Source: Demetria terragena DSM 11295
GTDB lineage: Bacteria; Actinomycetota; Actinomycetes; Actinomycetales; Dermatophilaceae
DNA: 64,000 nt
Reading direction: 5' to 3'
Assembly (NCBI RefSeq): GCF_000376825.1
Contig: NZ_AQXW01000002.1
Location: 1-64,000 of the forward strand
Shown here: positions 24,794-35,017 of the stretch, piece after piece
How the letters are laid out: each line of letters opens with the position of its first letter
How positions within the stretch are numbered: position 1 is the first letter of the stretch
Position numbers and translations under genes: made by a program
The notes under the pieces: generated by a model
Database searches by the model: none
The model's input: the letters and a program-made list of their open reading frames with translations, nothing else
Told to the model about the DNA's origin: nothing

Positions 24794-26133
24794 GGCGCCG
24801 CGCTGAGTAGTTCTTCGACTGGGAGCCCGCGTTGCGAAGCATCAAGCACGACGGCGGTATGCGCCATCGCGATAGGCGTGGCATCCCGCTCCATCGCCTG
24901 GGCAATTTGCATCAGGCATCCGGGGTTCGCGGTGATCAGCAATTCGGCGCCCGTGGATCGAATGTTGCGCAGCTTGCGATCGCCGAGTTCGGCGGCGGGC
25001 TTGGGGTTGAGGATGTTGTAGACCCCGGCCGATCCACAGCACAGCGAGCCTTCGGGAATCTCTTTCACGGTCAGCCCCGGTATGCCTCGGAGAAGGTCAC
25101 GGGGCTGAGTGCGGATGCCCTGGGCGTGGCCCAAATGGCAGGCATCGTGGTATGCCGCCGTCGCCTGAAGCGGGTGGTAGGTGGCGCGTGGTCCCAAGTC
25201 GACGAGGATCTCCGACAGGTCCCGCACCTTGGCGGTGAAAGCGCTCACCCGGCTGGGGTCGATGCCTCCCGGCAGGTCGGCATCCTCAGCGAGTAAGAAG
25301 TCGTATTCCTTCATCGCTGATCCGCAGCCAGCCGCATTCACCACGATGTAATCGACCTGGAACTGCTCGAATGTCTCGATCGTGGAGCGCGCAAAATCCT
25401 GCGCTTCAGGCTCGCGTCCGCTGTGCCCGGACAGCGCGCCACAACATCCTTGGGCCGAAGGCACTAAGACCTCGCATCCTTCTGCCGCGAGCACACGTGC
25501 GGTGGCCGCATTCACGCCGGAAAAGAACTCGCGTTGGACGCACCCAGTGAGGATGGCGACGGTGGCCCGCTTCGTGCCGGTCGCGGGGATGCGCTCGGGC
25601 AGTGGTTCACGTGGCCCGAGCTGTGGCGTCAGGCGTTGCATTGCCGCTAACTGGGGTGAAATGCGTTGCAGGAGAGTGGAGTTGCGTAGCGCCTTCTCGA
25701 TGCCGAGTCGCTGCGCAAGACGCAGCGGCCCGCGGAGAGCGCGTAGCCGCGAGGGATAGGGAAAGAGGCTAAAGATCGCGCTCCGCAGGGCACGCTCCGA
25801 GCGGGGGCGGGTGTGACGGCGCTCGACCTGGGCGCGCGTCTGTTCGATCAGGCGGTCGTATTGCACACCCGAGGGGCAGGAAGTCACACACGCCATGCAT
25901 CCCAGGCAGGCGTCGAAGTGGCCGACCATTTCTTCGCTGAGCGGTGCGCCTTCAAGTCCGTTCTTCATCAAGTGAATTCGGCCACGCGGCGAGTCCATTT
26001 CCTCGCCCCAGAGGGCATACGTCGGGCAGGTGGTGAGGCAGAAGCCGCAATGAACGCAGTCGCTCAGGAGATCACTGCTGGGTGGTCGATGACCGTCGAA
26101 GGCCGAAGGTGTCGAAATGTTCTGGCTCGTCAT
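24790..26133 (-). CDS. glcF: Glycolate oxidase iron-sulfur subunit GlcF
   Basis: The 447-residue protein has two 4Fe-4S motifs (CVHCGFCLTTCPTY and CLGCMACVTSCPSGVQY) in the first 80 residues, then two cysteine-rich CCG-type domains (GCCGALSGHSG and SLCCGSAGVYN). It passes electrons from the GlcD/GlcE flavoprotein to the membrane quinone pool. It overlaps glcE by a TAATG junction and the regulator by ATGA. Confidence 0.92.
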   Translation of the reverse strand: MTSQNISTPSAFDGHRPPSSDLLSDCVHCGFCLTTCPTYALWGEEMDSPRGRIHLMKNGLEGAPLSEEMVGHFDACLGCMACVTSCPSGVQYDRLIEQTRAQVERRHTRPRSERALRSAIFSLFPYPSRLRALRGPLRLAQRLGIEKALRNSTLLQRISPQLAAMQRLTPQLGPREPLPERIPATGTKRATVAILTGCVQREFFSGVNAATARVLAAEGCEVLVPSAQGCCGALSGHSGREPEAQDFARSTIETFEQFQVDYIVVNAAGCGSAMKEYDFLLAEDADLPGGIDPSRVSAFTAKVRDLSEILVDLGPRATYHPLQATAAYHDACHLGHAQGIRTQPRDLLRGIPGLTVKEIPEGSLCCGSAGVYNILNPKPAAELGDRKLRNIRSTGAELLITANPGCLMQIAQAMERDATPIAMAHTAVVLDASQRGLPVEELLSAAP

Positions 26134-27320
26134 TAGAGTCCTCCCACGAAGCGTCCGGGCGACAGCAAGTGTTGGGGGTCGAAGCGGTTCTTTACCGAAC
26201 GCATGAGGTCGAGTGCGGGCACTGGTCCCCAGGCGTCAAGGTGATCGGGAGCACCCCGTAGCACGACGGTCGCGCCGCCGGCGGCGGTGGATTCGGCACG
26301 GAGTATGTCGACGGCACGGACGATATCGACCGAGTCAGGCACGGCGGCAAAAAGCACTCCTGCACCTGCGCTCCCGCGCACGTGCAGACCGAGATCGACT
26401 GCTGTTTGGGCGATTTCAGTCACGGCCGACAGCTGGCTGGTGATCTTCAGAAGTGGCTGCGCATCGGTTCCTGGTAGGCCGAGGTCTCCAATTGGGGACT
26501 CCGCGGTGGTGGCACCAAGCGCGGTGGCCATGCGGTCAACGCGAGCGGCGACGCCGACGGAGGTTCCCTCAAGGAGGACGCTGATGGTGGTCTCTCCCGT
26601 GGGGTGAGCATCAATCTCCACAGCGGCGGGCACGACTTGGGAGTGCACGGCCTGGTGGACCAGGGATTGAGCGGACCGTGGGCTGGGGGCGGTGGCCCTC
26701 AGCCACACGGCGGCTTCGGGGATCGGATGCAATCGAAAGTAGGCGGACGTGACAATCGCGAGCGTCCCGTGAGACCCCACCATCAGCTTGCCGAGGTCAT
26801 AACCGGCGACATTCTTGACGACCTTGCCCCCTGACTTGGCCATGACTCCATCAGCCCGAACGGTGGAGACGCCGATGACCAGGTCGCGCGCGGTGCCGTA
26901 CGCCACGCGACGGGGACCGCTGAGGTTGGTCGCGATGAGACCGCCAATGGTCGAGCCGGGGACGACCTCATCGATGGCGAGCCGTTGGCCGGACGCCCGG
27001 ACGGCCTCCTGGACTCTGGAGAGAGGAGTACCGGCCTCCGCCGAGACAATGAGGTCGCCCGCCTGGTGCTCAAGCACGCGGTCCATCGCGGACAGGTCGA
27101 GGATGACGTCACACGCCGTCGGGCGCGGGGCCCAATGGAGCATGGTCGCGGCGGCGCGCGGCACCACCACGAGGTCGTCTTCATACGCGGCGCGCATGAG
27201 TGCGGAGACCTGCTCAGGTGACGTCGGTCGGGCCACCAATCGGGCTGGGAGCCCGGCGACGACATCCGACTCCGCGGCATCGCGAACGTCGACGTCGGAC
27301 AGGGTCGTGAGCGCGAGCAT
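26133..27320 (-). CDS. glcE: Glycolate oxidase FAD-binding subunit GlcE
   Basis: The 395-residue protein has an FAD-binding-4 fold: VVVPRAAATM near the start, LSAMDRVLEH, DEVVPGSTIGGLIATNLSGPRRVAYGTARD and GGKVVKNVAGYDLGKLMVGSHGTLA. The ATG at 27320 (MLALTT) is chosen because it overlaps the glcD stop (TAATG). It is the second flavin subunit of the glycolate oxidase complex. Confidence 0.9.
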   Translation of the reverse strand: MLALTTLSDVDVRDAAESDVVAGLPARLVARPTSPEQVSALMRAAYEDDLVVVPRAAATMLHWAPRPTACDVILDLSAMDRVLEHQAGDLIVSAEAGTPLSRVQEAVRASGQRLAIDEVVPGSTIGGLIATNLSGPRRVAYGTARDLVIGVSTVRADGVMAKSGGKVVKNVAGYDLGKLMVGSHGTLAIVTSAYFRLHPIPEAAVWLRATAPSPRSAQSLVHQAVHSQVVPAAVEIDAHPTGETTISVLLEGTSVGVAARVDRMATALGATTAESPIGDLGLPGTDAQPLLKITSQLSAVTEIAQTAVDLGLHVRGSAGAGVLFAAVPDSVDIVRAVDILRAESTAAGGATVVLRGAPDHLDAWGPVPALDLMRSVKNRFDPQHLLSPGRFVGGL

Positions 27321-28831
27321 TAGAAGACCTCCGCCTGACCAGCGAGTTGTGCCGGGTGCGGCTCGGTACGTTTGCCGGGCCGCTCGCCGCATAGCCGGGG
27401 GGTGGGATAGATCTTGCCGGGGTTGGCAATTCCGGCAGGGTCGAAGGCGCACCGGACCAGTTGCATCGTGTCCAGGTCGTCCGCGGTGAACATCTTGGGC
27501 ATGTGATGGGCCTTGTCCGACCCCACACCATGTTCGCCGGTGATGGAGCCACCGTGCTCGAGGCAGAGGTCGATGATCGCACCGCTTACCTCTTCGGCGG
27601 TGTCGCCCTGGCCCGGAATGGACTCATCGAAAAGCACGAGGGGATGCAGATTGCCGTCACCGGCGTGGAACACGTTGGCGACCCGCACCCCGCGCCGCTC
27701 GGCGAGCTCGTTCATTTCTCGCAGCACTGCGGCCAGCGCCGTTCGCGGTATGACGCCGTCTTGGACGATGTAATCCGGGCTAATGCGGCCCACCGCAGCG
27801 AAAGCTGACTTGCGTCCGCGCCAGATGGCTGCGCGATCCTCGTCATCGGCGGCAACCCGGATCTCGAAGGAGCCGTGCTCCTGGCACATCTGCTGGACCT
27901 GCGCGAACTCGTGCTCCACCTCCTCGCGCGGGCCATCGAGCTCGACCACGAGGACTGCGCCGGCGCCATCGGGATAGCCACATGCCACGGCCGCTTCAGC
28001 CGCTTCGATTGCTAACGCGTCCATCATCTCGATCGCGGCCGGAACGATCCCGGCTCCGATAATCGCGGAAGTCGCAGCGCCCGCGTCGTCCGTGCTGCGG
28101 AAACCGGCCAGGAGGGTCTGCACGCTTTCGGGCGACCGGGTGAGGCGGACGGTGATTTCGGTGGCGACCCCCAGCGTTCCTTCTGAGCCCACAAAGGTTC
28201 CCAACAGGTCGTAGCCGGGCGCGTCGGGAGCTCGCGTGCCAAGAGTGATCGAATCCCCTTGCGGCGTCACCATATTCACGGAGGTCACATGGGTTGTGGT
28301 GAAGCCGTACTTCAGGCAGTGCGCGCCCCCAGAATTCTCCGCAACGTTGCCACCGACCGAGCAGATCTGCTGGCTGGACGGGTCCGGAGCGAAGTAATAG
28401 CCCCCGGGTCGGGTTGCCTCACTGACTTGAAGATTGATCACCCCTGGATCGACGACGGCGCGCTGGTCGTCGGGTGAGATCTCCCGGATGGTGCGAAGTT
28501 GGGAGGTGACGATGAGGACGCCGTCGGCATGGGGGAGTGCGCCACCGGAAAGCCCGGTTCCCGACCCGCGGGCGACGAACGGGACCCGGGCGTCAGAGCA
28601 GGCGCGGACCGCCCGTTGAATCATGTCGGCATCCTGAGCGAGGACGACCAGCGCTGGGGTCACCCGATAGAGCAGGAGGCCATCGCATTCGTAGGTGCGC
28701 AGCCGGGTTCGGTCGGTGATCAGGGCTCCGGGCGGCAGTTCCCGGGCGAGCCGCGCGCGCACGACATCGACAGAACCGAGGCCGACCTCAGGGACCAAGC
28801 GGGCAGAGGCGGGGGTGGACGAGTTCGACAT
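27320..28831 (-). CDS. glcD: Glycolate oxidase catalytic flavoprotein GlcD
   Basis: The 503-residue protein has the FAD-binding domain with PFVARGSGTGLSGGALP and CSVGGNVAENSGGAHCLKYG, and the FAD-oxidase C-terminal domain with VFHAGDGNLHPLV and EHGGSITGEHGVG. It oxidises glycolate, or D-lactate in related enzymes, to the 2-oxoacid. GGAG sits upstream of the ATG at 28831. The malate synthase gene upstream favours glycolate as substrate. Confidence 0.9.
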   Translation of the reverse strand: MSNSSTPASARLVPEVGLGSVDVVRARLARELPPGALITDRTRLRTYECDGLLLYRVTPALVVLAQDADMIQRAVRACSDARVPFVARGSGTGLSGGALPHADGVLIVTSQLRTIREISPDDQRAVVDPGVINLQVSEATRPGGYYFAPDPSSQQICSVGGNVAENSGGAHCLKYGFTTTHVTSVNMVTPQGDSITLGTRAPDAPGYDLLGTFVGSEGTLGVATEITVRLTRSPESVQTLLAGFRSTDDAGAATSAIIGAGIVPAAIEMMDALAIEAAEAAVACGYPDGAGAVLVVELDGPREEVEHEFAQVQQMCQEHGSFEIRVAADDEDRAAIWRGRKSAFAAVGRISPDYIVQDGVIPRTALAAVLREMNELAERRGVRVANVFHAGDGNLHPLVLFDESIPGQGDTAEEVSGAIIDLCLEHGGSITGEHGVGSDKAHHMPKMFTADDLDTMQLVRCAFDPAGIANPGKIYPTPRLCGERPGKRTEPHPAQLAGQAEVF

Positions 28832-28889
28832 TGGTGGCTCCACGGGTGGGTGGTTGGCCCCGCCGCAGAACGGGGCCAACCACGCGTGC

Positions 28890-30482
28890 TCAGGGCATCC
28901 GGGCGTACGCCGGAACGGTCAGGAAGTCCGCGTAGTTCTCAGCGACGGCAACCTCGAGGAAGGTCGCCTTGGCGTCGTCGTAGTCGGATGGCTCGCCGGG
29001 AAGCCCGGCGATGACGTCCTCGACCAGATCCAGAACACGCTGCTTGGTGATCACTTCGCCGTCCTCGGTCTTGACGCCGAGCGTGATCCACTGCCAGATC
29101 TGGGAGCGGGAGATCTCGGCGGTCGCGGCGTCCTCCATCAGGTTGTGGATGCCGACGGCACCGCGGCCCTGCAGCCACCAACGCAGGTACTGCAGGCCCA
29201 CATCGATGTTGGCGCGGAGCCCGGCTGAGGTGACCTTCCCGGGCGTGGACTTGATATCGAGCAACTGGTCAGCGCTGACGCTGACGTCTTCGCGCTTGTT
29301 GTCGATCTGGTTGGGGCGCTCGCCCAGCACCTGGGTGAAAGCGTCGCTGCAGGCCTGGACCATGCCGGGGTGAGCGACCCACGATCCGTCGAAGCCGTTG
29401 CCGGCCTCACGTGTCTTGTCGGCGTCGAGCTTCTCGTAGGCGTTCTTGTTGACCGCCTCGTCCTTGCTCGGGATGAACGCCGCCATGCCACCGATCGCAG
29501 AGGCGCCCCGCTTATGGCAGGTGCGCACCAGGAGTTCGGTGTAGGCGCGCATGAAGGGCACCGTCATCGTCACGGCAGCACGGTCGGGCAGGACATAGTC
29601 CTCACCTCGCGTGCGGTAGGTCTTGATGGCGCTGAAGATGTAGTCCCAACGGCCGGCGTTGAGGCCCGAGGAGTGCTCGCGCAGTTCGTACAGGATCTCT
29701 TCCATCTCGAAGGCCGCCGGGAGCGTCTCGATCAGGCAGGTCGCCCGGATCGTGCCGCGCGCAATGCCGACGTGTTCCTGGCCGGTCACGAACGCATCGT
29801 TCCACAGGCGCGCCTCGAGGTGGCTCTCCATCTTGGGGAGATAGAAGTAGGGGCCCTTGCCCGCGTCGATCTGCTTCTGGCCGCACGCCACGAGGTAGAG
29901 CGCAAAGTCCACCAGCGAGCCCGAGGTCTGCTCGCCATCGACAGTGATGTGCTTTTCGGGAAGGTGCCAGCCGCGCGGACGTACGATGATTGTGGGCCGC
30001 TGCTCGAACGGGACCGGCGTGTATTCCTTGCCCTCGGGGCTGGTGAACTCCAAGGTTCCGTCGAGGGAGTCCATGAGATTCAGGGGTCCGGTAACCACGT
30101 TGCCCCACAGCGGGGTGTTGGCGTCCTCTTGGTCGGCGAGCCAGGCCTTGGCGCCGGAGTTCAGCGCATTGATCACCATCTTGCGGTCCGTGGGGCCGGT
30201 CATCTCAACGCGGCGATCCTCCAGGCCCGGGGCGAGCGGCGCGACCTGCCAGGAGTCGTCCGCACGGATCTGCTGGGTCTCCTCCAGGAAACCCAGGTCG
30301 ACGCCATCGGCAACCTGCTGCACGCGCTCAGCGCGCTTGGCGAGCAGTTCGAGCCGCCGCGGGTTGAGTTCGCGATGAAGCTTGGCGATGAGTTCCAATG
30401 CCGTTGGCGACAGGATCTCGTCGTAGCGTTCCTCGACCGGGCCGGTGATCTCGACTCCGTCAGGCGTGGTGAGAGCAGGCAT
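28890..30482 (-). CDS. aceB: Malate synthase A
   Basis: The 530-residue protein matches malate synthase form A: DQEDANTPLWGN, RPRGWHLPEKH, PYFYLPKMESHLEARLWNDAF, IRATCLIETLPAAFEMEEILYELR with the active-site region, and GRGAVGIHNLMEDAATAEISRSQIWQW. It condenses glyoxylate with acetyl-CoA to malate. The ATG at 30482 has GGAGGT upstream; the GTG at 30494 lies inside that ribosome site and is rejected. Lying 58 bases upstream of glcD, it completes a glycolate-to-malate route. Confidence 0.95.
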   Translation of the reverse strand: MPALTTPDGVEITGPVEERYDEILSPTALELIAKLHRELNPRRLELLAKRAERVQQVADGVDLGFLEETQQIRADDSWQVAPLAPGLEDRRVEMTGPTDRKMVINALNSGAKAWLADQEDANTPLWGNVVTGPLNLMDSLDGTLEFTSPEGKEYTPVPFEQRPTIIVRPRGWHLPEKHITVDGEQTSGSLVDFALYLVACGQKQIDAGKGPYFYLPKMESHLEARLWNDAFVTGQEHVGIARGTIRATCLIETLPAAFEMEEILYELREHSSGLNAGRWDYIFSAIKTYRTRGEDYVLPDRAAVTMTVPFMRAYTELLVRTCHKRGASAIGGMAAFIPSKDEAVNKNAYEKLDADKTREAGNGFDGSWVAHPGMVQACSDAFTQVLGERPNQIDNKREDVSVSADQLLDIKSTPGKVTSAGLRANIDVGLQYLRWWLQGRGAVGIHNLMEDAATAEISRSQIWQWITLGVKTEDGEVITKQRVLDLVEDVIAGLPGEPSDYDDAKATFLEVAVAENYADFLTVPAYARMP

Positions 30483-30496
30483 ACAGACCTCCACAG

Positions 30497-30513
30497 TTTC
30501 CGAATGATGGAAA
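30497..30513. promoter_or_regulatory. Candidate IclR-type operator before malate synthase
   Basis: TTTCC-GAATGAT-GGAAA is an inverted repeat just upstream of the aceB ribosome site. A further GGAAA half-site lies at 30530-30534. GGAAA/TTTCC arms recall known IclR sites in front of glyoxylate-shunt genes, and an IclR gene closes this operon. Confidence 0.5.
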
Positions 30514-30626
30514 GAATCAATCGCTTTGTGGAAACCGTATCAGTCAAGTGTGGGGCGGGGGTGAGGTGACCAACGTCTCGCCGCGCGCAGTTGGCGTGTT
30601 CTGCCGCTATGCCCCACCGTTGACGG

Positions 30627-31865
30627 GTGACCGAAACCACCGCACTGCAGGACATCGTTGACGATGAGGGTGTCCAGGAGCAGCCAATTTCGGCCGTCCC
30701 TCTCTACCTTGCCTTGTTCGCGCTGGCCCTCGGTGGATTCGCGATCGGTACGACAGAGTTCGTGACGATGGGTCTGCTTCCGCAGATCGCCGACGGCGTC
30801 AATATCTCCATCCCCACGGCTGGACATGTGGTGTCGGCGTATGCGCTCGGCGTCGTCATCGGCGCGCCGACCATCGCGGCACTGGCCGCTAAGGCGCCAC
30901 GCAAGACCGTGCTGGTTTGGCTCATGGTGGCGTTCGCGATCGGCAACGCGGCCTCAGCGTTGGCGCCTTCATACCTGCCGCTGCTCGCCGCACGGTTCGT
31001 CTCCGGGCTTCCGCACGGCGCCTACTTCGGCATCGCCTCGATTGTCGCCGCCTCGCTGGTGCCCAAGGCGAAGCGCACGTGGGCCGTGGCGATGGTGCTC
31101 GCGGGCCTGACGGTGGCCAACGTGCTCGGCGTCCCCGGCGCCACCTTGCTCGGTCAGCGTGCCGGATGGCAATGGCCGTATGCCCTCGTCGCCGGCATCG
31201 CGGCGCTCACCGTGCTCGCGGTCCTGACCTGGGTGCCCTGGCAACAGCCCGATGAGGATTCCTCTATTGGTGCAGAGTTGCGCAGCCTGAAGAAGTTGCA
31301 AGTGTGGCTTGCGTTGGGCATCGGCGTCGTGGGCTTCGGCGGCATGTTCGCCACGTTCAGCTATATCGCTCCGAGCGTGACCGAGGTGACCGGCATTTCC
31401 GAGGGTGCGATTCCCCTGATCTTGGTGGTCTACGGCGTGGGCATGACGGTTGGCGCAAGCCTGGCCGGCCGAGTCGCGCAGCGCGGCATCATGCGGGGAA
31501 TCTTCATGAGCCTGGCCGCGATCGCCGTGCTCCTGGGCGTATTCGGGTTCGCGCTGCACTCGGTGTGGACTGCGGTTCCAGCGGTTTTCTTGCTCGGCCT
31601 GGTGCCGACCCTGCTGGTGCCCATGTTGCAGACCCGACTCATGGACGTGGCCGAAGAGGGCCAATCGCTCGCTGCCGCGTTGAACCACTCCACCCTCAAC
31701 ATGGCCAACGCGCTGGGCGCCTGGCTGGGCAGCGTCGTTCTGGGCGCCGGCTACGGCTATGAGTGGCCCAGCCGAGTTGGCGCTCTCCTGGCCGTTGCCG
31801 GACTGTTCATCGTCGGGCTGTCGGTGCTCGTCGGGTGGAGAGAGCGCGAACGAGCCCGCCTCTAA
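30627..31865 (+). CDS. MFS exporter of the drug:proton antiporter-1 group
   Basis: The 412-residue protein has 12 membrane helices, with the group signature [20 protein letters not shown] in helix 1 and [19 protein letters not shown] further on. Members export drugs, sugars or arabinose-like compounds. The GTG start at 30627 is divergent from malate synthase. The substrate is unknown. Confidence 0.85.
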   Translation: MTETTALQDIVDDEGVQEQPISAVPLYLALFALALGGFAIGTTEFVTMGLLPQIADGVNISIPTAGHVVSAYALGVVIGAPTIAALAAKAPRKTVLVWLMVAFAIGNAASALAPSYLPLLAARFVSGLPHGAYFGIASIVAASLVPKAKRTWAVAMVLAGLTVANVLGVPGATLLGQRAGWQWPYALVAGIAALTVLAVLTWVPWQQPDEDSSIGAELRSLKKLQVWLALGIGVVGFGGMFATFSYIAPSVTEVTGISEGAIPLILVVYGVGMTVGASLAGRVAQRGIMRGIFMSLAAIAVLLGVFGFALHSVWTAVPAVFLLGLVPTLLVPMLQTRLMDVAEEGQSLAAALNHSTLNMANALGAWLGSVVLGAGYGYEWPSRVGALLAVAGLFIVGLSVLVGWRERERARL

Positions 31866-31939
31866 TCGCTCGATGCGGGCTGCGCGCGCAATCGTGGGAC
31901 ACTGCAGGGGTACCCGCCCCATCGTCCAGAGGTAAACCT

Positions 31940-33805
31940 GTGTCACCGATGGCCCCCACCGGCCTTCCACCGGCTGCTACGCCACCGGAGCAGATCCGCA
32001 ACTTCTGCATCATCGCGCATATCGACCATGGAAAATCCACGCTGGCCGACCGCATGCTCCAGATCACCGGCGTCGTCGACGCACGCGCCATGCGTGCCCA
32101 GTACCTCGACCGGATGGACATTGAGCGGGAGCGGGGCATCACGATCAAAAGCCAGGCGGTACGCATGCCGTGGGCCGCGGATCTCGGTGACGGGGCGGAA
32201 ACCTTCTGCCTCAACATGATTGACACTCCTGGGCACGTCGACTTCACCTATGAGGTGTCTCGATCGCTCGCGGCGTGCGAGGGAGCGGTCCTGCTGGTCG
32301 ACGCGGCACAAGGCATCGAGGCGCAGACGCTCGCCAATCTCTATCTCGCGATGGAGAACGATCTGGCCATCATCCCGGTCCTCAACAAGATCGACCTGCC
32401 TGCGGCACAGCCAGAGAAGTATGCCGAGGAGTTGGCTGGCCTGATCGGGTGTGACCCCTCCGAAGTCATGAAGGTGTCTGGCAAGACCGGAGACGGCGTG
32501 GAGGCGCTGCTGGATGAGATCGTCGCGCAGCTCCCGCCGCCGGTCGGTGACGCCGATGCTCCGGCTCGAGCGATGATCTTCGACTCGGTCTACGACACAT
32601 ACCGCGGCGTCGTCACCTATGTCCGAGTGATTGATGGTCAGCTGAGCCCGCGCGAGAAGATCGCGATGATGTCGACCAAGGCGACCCACGAACTCCTCGA
32701 AATCGGGGTGAGCTCACCGGAGCCCAAGCCCAGCAAGGGTCTCGGAGTCGGCGAGGTCGGCTACCTCATCACCGGTGTGAAGGACGTGCGGCAAAGCCGA
32801 GTTGGCGACACCGTGACCAACGCCGCCAAACCCGCGCCCGACGCGCTCGGCGGATATCGCGACCCCAAGCCGATGGTGTTCTCAGGGCTCTATCCGATCG
32901 ACGGCTCGGACTACCCGATCCTTCGCGACGCCCTTGACAAGCTCAAACTCAACGACGCGGCGCTGGTCTATGAGCCGGAGACTTCGGTGGCTTTGGGCTT
33001 TGGCTTCCGGGTCGGGTTCCTGGGGATGTTGCATCTGGAGATCGTGCGGGAGCGGCTGGAGCGGGAATACGACCTGTCGCTGATCTCGACCCTGCCCAAC
33101 GTCGTCTACGACGTTGAACTCGACGACGGAACGCACGTTGAGGTGACCAACCCCTCGGAGTTCCCCGAAGGAAAGATCGCCTCGATCACGGAGCCGGTCG
33201 TACGCGCCACCTTGCTGGCGCCGTCGGAGTTCGTGGGATCGATCATGGAGCTGTGTCAGACACGACGCGGCACCCTGCGCGGGATGGACTACCTCTCCGA
33301 GGAGCGCGTCGAGATGCGCTACACCCTCCCGTTGGCCGAGATCGTGTTCGACTTCTTTGATGCGTTGAAGTCCAAGACCAAGGGGTATGCCTCGCTGGAC
33401 TACGAGCCCGATGGCGAGCAGGTTGCCGACCTGGTCAAGGTCGACATCCTGTTGCAGGGTGACAAGGTCGACGCCTTTAGTTCAATCGTCCACCGCGACA
33501 AGGCCTACCCCTACGGCACGATGATGGCCAGCAAGCTCAAGGCACTCATCCCACGTCAGCAGTTCGAGGTGCCGATCCAGGCGGCGATCGGGGCGCGGGT
33601 CATCGCCCGCGAAAACGTCCGGGCCATCCGCAAGGACGTGCTCGCCAAGTGTTACGGCGGTGACATCAGTCGTAAGCGCAAGCTGCTGGAGAAGCAGAAG
33701 GAAGGCAAGAAGCGCATGAAGATGGTGGGTTCCGTTGAGGTTCCCCAGGAAGCTTTCATTGCCGCGCTGTCCCAGGACGCTGGCGCAGAGAAGGCCAAAA
33801 AGTAG
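31940..33805 (+). CDS. lepA: Elongation factor 4 (LepA)
   Basis: The 621-residue GTPase has AHIDHGKST at residues 26-34, the switch [14 protein letters not shown], and the LepA-specific C-terminal domain ending in [20 protein letters not shown]. LepA acts on the ribosome during initiation and stress. The GTG at 31940 has AGAGGT upstream and gives the expected length. It is followed directly by trmB, whose GTG starts at the next base after the stop. Confidence 0.97.
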   Translation: MSPMAPTGLPPAATPPEQIRNFCIIAHIDHGKSTLADRMLQITGVVDARAMRAQYLDRMDIERERGITIKSQAVRMPWAADLGDGAETFCLNMIDTPGHVDFTYEVSRSLAACEGAVLLVDAAQGIEAQTLANLYLAMENDLAIIPVLNKIDLPAAQPEKYAEELAGLIGCDPSEVMKVSGKTGDGVEALLDEIVAQLPPPVGDADAPARAMIFDSVYDTYRGVVTYVRVIDGQLSPREKIAMMSTKATHELLEIGVSSPEPKPSKGLGVGEVGYLITGVKDVRQSRVGDTVTNAAKPAPDALGGYRDPKPMVFSGLYPIDGSDYPILRDALDKLKLNDAALVYEPETSVALGFGFRVGFLGMLHLEIVRERLEREYDLSLISTLPNVVYDVELDDGTHVEVTNPSEFPEGKIASITEPVVRATLLAPSEFVGSIMELCQTRRGTLRGMDYLSEERVEMRYTLPLAEIVFDFFDALKSKTKGYASLDYEPDGEQVADLVKVDILLQGDKVDAFSSIVHRDKAYPYGTMMASKLKALIPRQQFEVPIQAAIGARVIARENVRAIRKDVLAKCYGGDISRKRKLLEKQKEGKKRMKMVGSVEVPQEAFIAALSQDAGAEKAKK

Positions 33806-34543
33806 GTGGCGCAGGACATTCCGGGTATCGAGCACCCGGCTCGCATTAGGTCATACACCCGCCGTGGTGGCCGGATGCCCTCACGTCATCAGCGCGCTTT
33901 AGACCGCCATGCCGAGACATTTGTGTTGGACGTACCCCGGGAAGGCGATGGCGGGTCTGTCGTGGCCGATTCACGGCTCGACCTCGGGGCGGCCTTTGGT
34001 CGCCAGGCGCCGGTCGTCCTGGAGATCGGCTCCGGTGCGGGGGACTGCGTCGTCGCAGCGGCACGCCAGCACCCAGAACTCGACTTCTTGGCGATGGAGG
34101 TCTGGCGCCCCGGGCTAGCACAAACCATTTCTAAGGCCGTCCACGCCGGAGTCGAGAATATCCGCCTCGTGGAGGCCGACGCAGCGCAAGCGTTACCGCT
34201 GTTGATCGGACCGGATGAACTGAGCGAGGTGTGGATCTTCTTCCCCGACCCGTGGCCGAAGAAGAAGCATCACAAGCGGCGCCTCGTGACGCCTGAGTTC
34301 GCCCAGGTTGTGGCGAATGTCCTTGAGCCACAAGGGGTTCTCCGCCTAGCAACAGACTGGGAAGAGTACGCCTGGCAGATGCTTGAGGTGGTCAACGGCA
34401 GCGACCAGTTCGCCAACCTGTATGGCGCCGGGGACGGCTTCGCCCCACGGTTTGAGGGGCGAGTCGAGACCCGGTTTGAGCGGCGTGGGAATCGAGCAGA
34501 CCGCCCCGTGCGAGACCTGGCGGCACAACTTACTCTCAAGTAA
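33806..34543 (+). CDS. trmB: tRNA (guanine-46-N7)-methyltransferase TrmB
   Basis: The 245-residue protein has the SAM motif VLEIGSGAGDCV, and the TrmB signature IFFPDPWPKKKHHKRRLV, ending with ETRFERRG. It methylates G46 in the tRNA variable loop. The GTG start immediately follows the lepA stop codon, so the two are likely coupled. Confidence 0.95.
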   Translation: MAQDIPGIEHPARIRSYTRRGGRMPSRHQRALDRHAETFVLDVPREGDGGSVVADSRLDLGAAFGRQAPVVLEIGSGAGDCVVAAARQHPELDFLAMEVWRPGLAQTISKAVHAGVENIRLVEADAAQALPLLIGPDELSEVWIFFPDPWPKKKHHKRRLVTPEFAQVVANVLEPQGVLRLATDWEEYAWQMLEVVNGSDQFANLYGAGDGFAPRFEGRVETRFERRGNRADRPVRDLAAQLTLK

Positions 34544-34552
34544 CGTCATCCC

Positions 34553-35017
34553 ATGACCTCTTCCTATGGGCTCTATCGTCGACTCCATGGTCGGCCGCTC
34601 GGCCAGCGCGCCTTCAGCCTGGGGTACATGTTGAAGGCGCCCTACTTCGCCTCGGTGCGTCCACAGGTTCGCGAGATGGCGCCTCATCGCGGGGTGGTGA
34701 GTATTCGCAAGCGGCGGGCCGTGCAGAACCACATCGGAACGATTCACGCGATCGCGGTGGCCAACGGGCTGGAGGCTGCAATGGGCTTGCTCTGCGAGGC
34801 CACGACGCCAAAGGGGATGCGCTGGATTCCCAAGGGCATTCGGCTCGACTACCTCGCCAAGGTGCCTAGTGATGTTGAGTGCATCGCCCAGACAGATCCT
34901 GCCGATTGGGATCGCGAGCCGCCGTTCCAGGTGGACGTGCGCTGCACCGCGCGGGTGGAGGGTGGCACCGAGGTCGTCTCGGGCGTCATCCCCGTGTGGG
35001 TCACCCTCGCCTCGTGA
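34553..35017 (+). CDS. DUF4442 hotdog-fold protein
   Basis: The 154-residue protein has one hotdog domain: HRGVVSIRKRRAVQNHIGTIHAIAVANGLEAAMGLL forms the helix region when read through, and LDYLAKVPSDVECIAQTD the sheet. It is a distant paralogue of the protein at 4215-4778. Its stop overlaps the GTG of the pseudouridine synthase (GTGA, 35014-35017). Thioester hydrolysis is possible but unproven. Confidence 0.75.
   Translation: MTSSYGLYRRLHGRPLGQRAFSLGYMLKAPYFASVRPQVREMAPHRGVVSIRKRRAVQNHIGTIHAIAVANGLEAAMGLLCEATTPKGMRWIPKGIRLDYLAKVPSDVECIAQTDPADWDREPPFQVDVRCTARVEGGTEVVSGVIPVWVTLAS

Noticed and set aside
29370-30569. 399-residue plus-strand frame opposite malate synthase
   Set aside because: Malate synthase is certain on the minus strand; this is a shadow frame.
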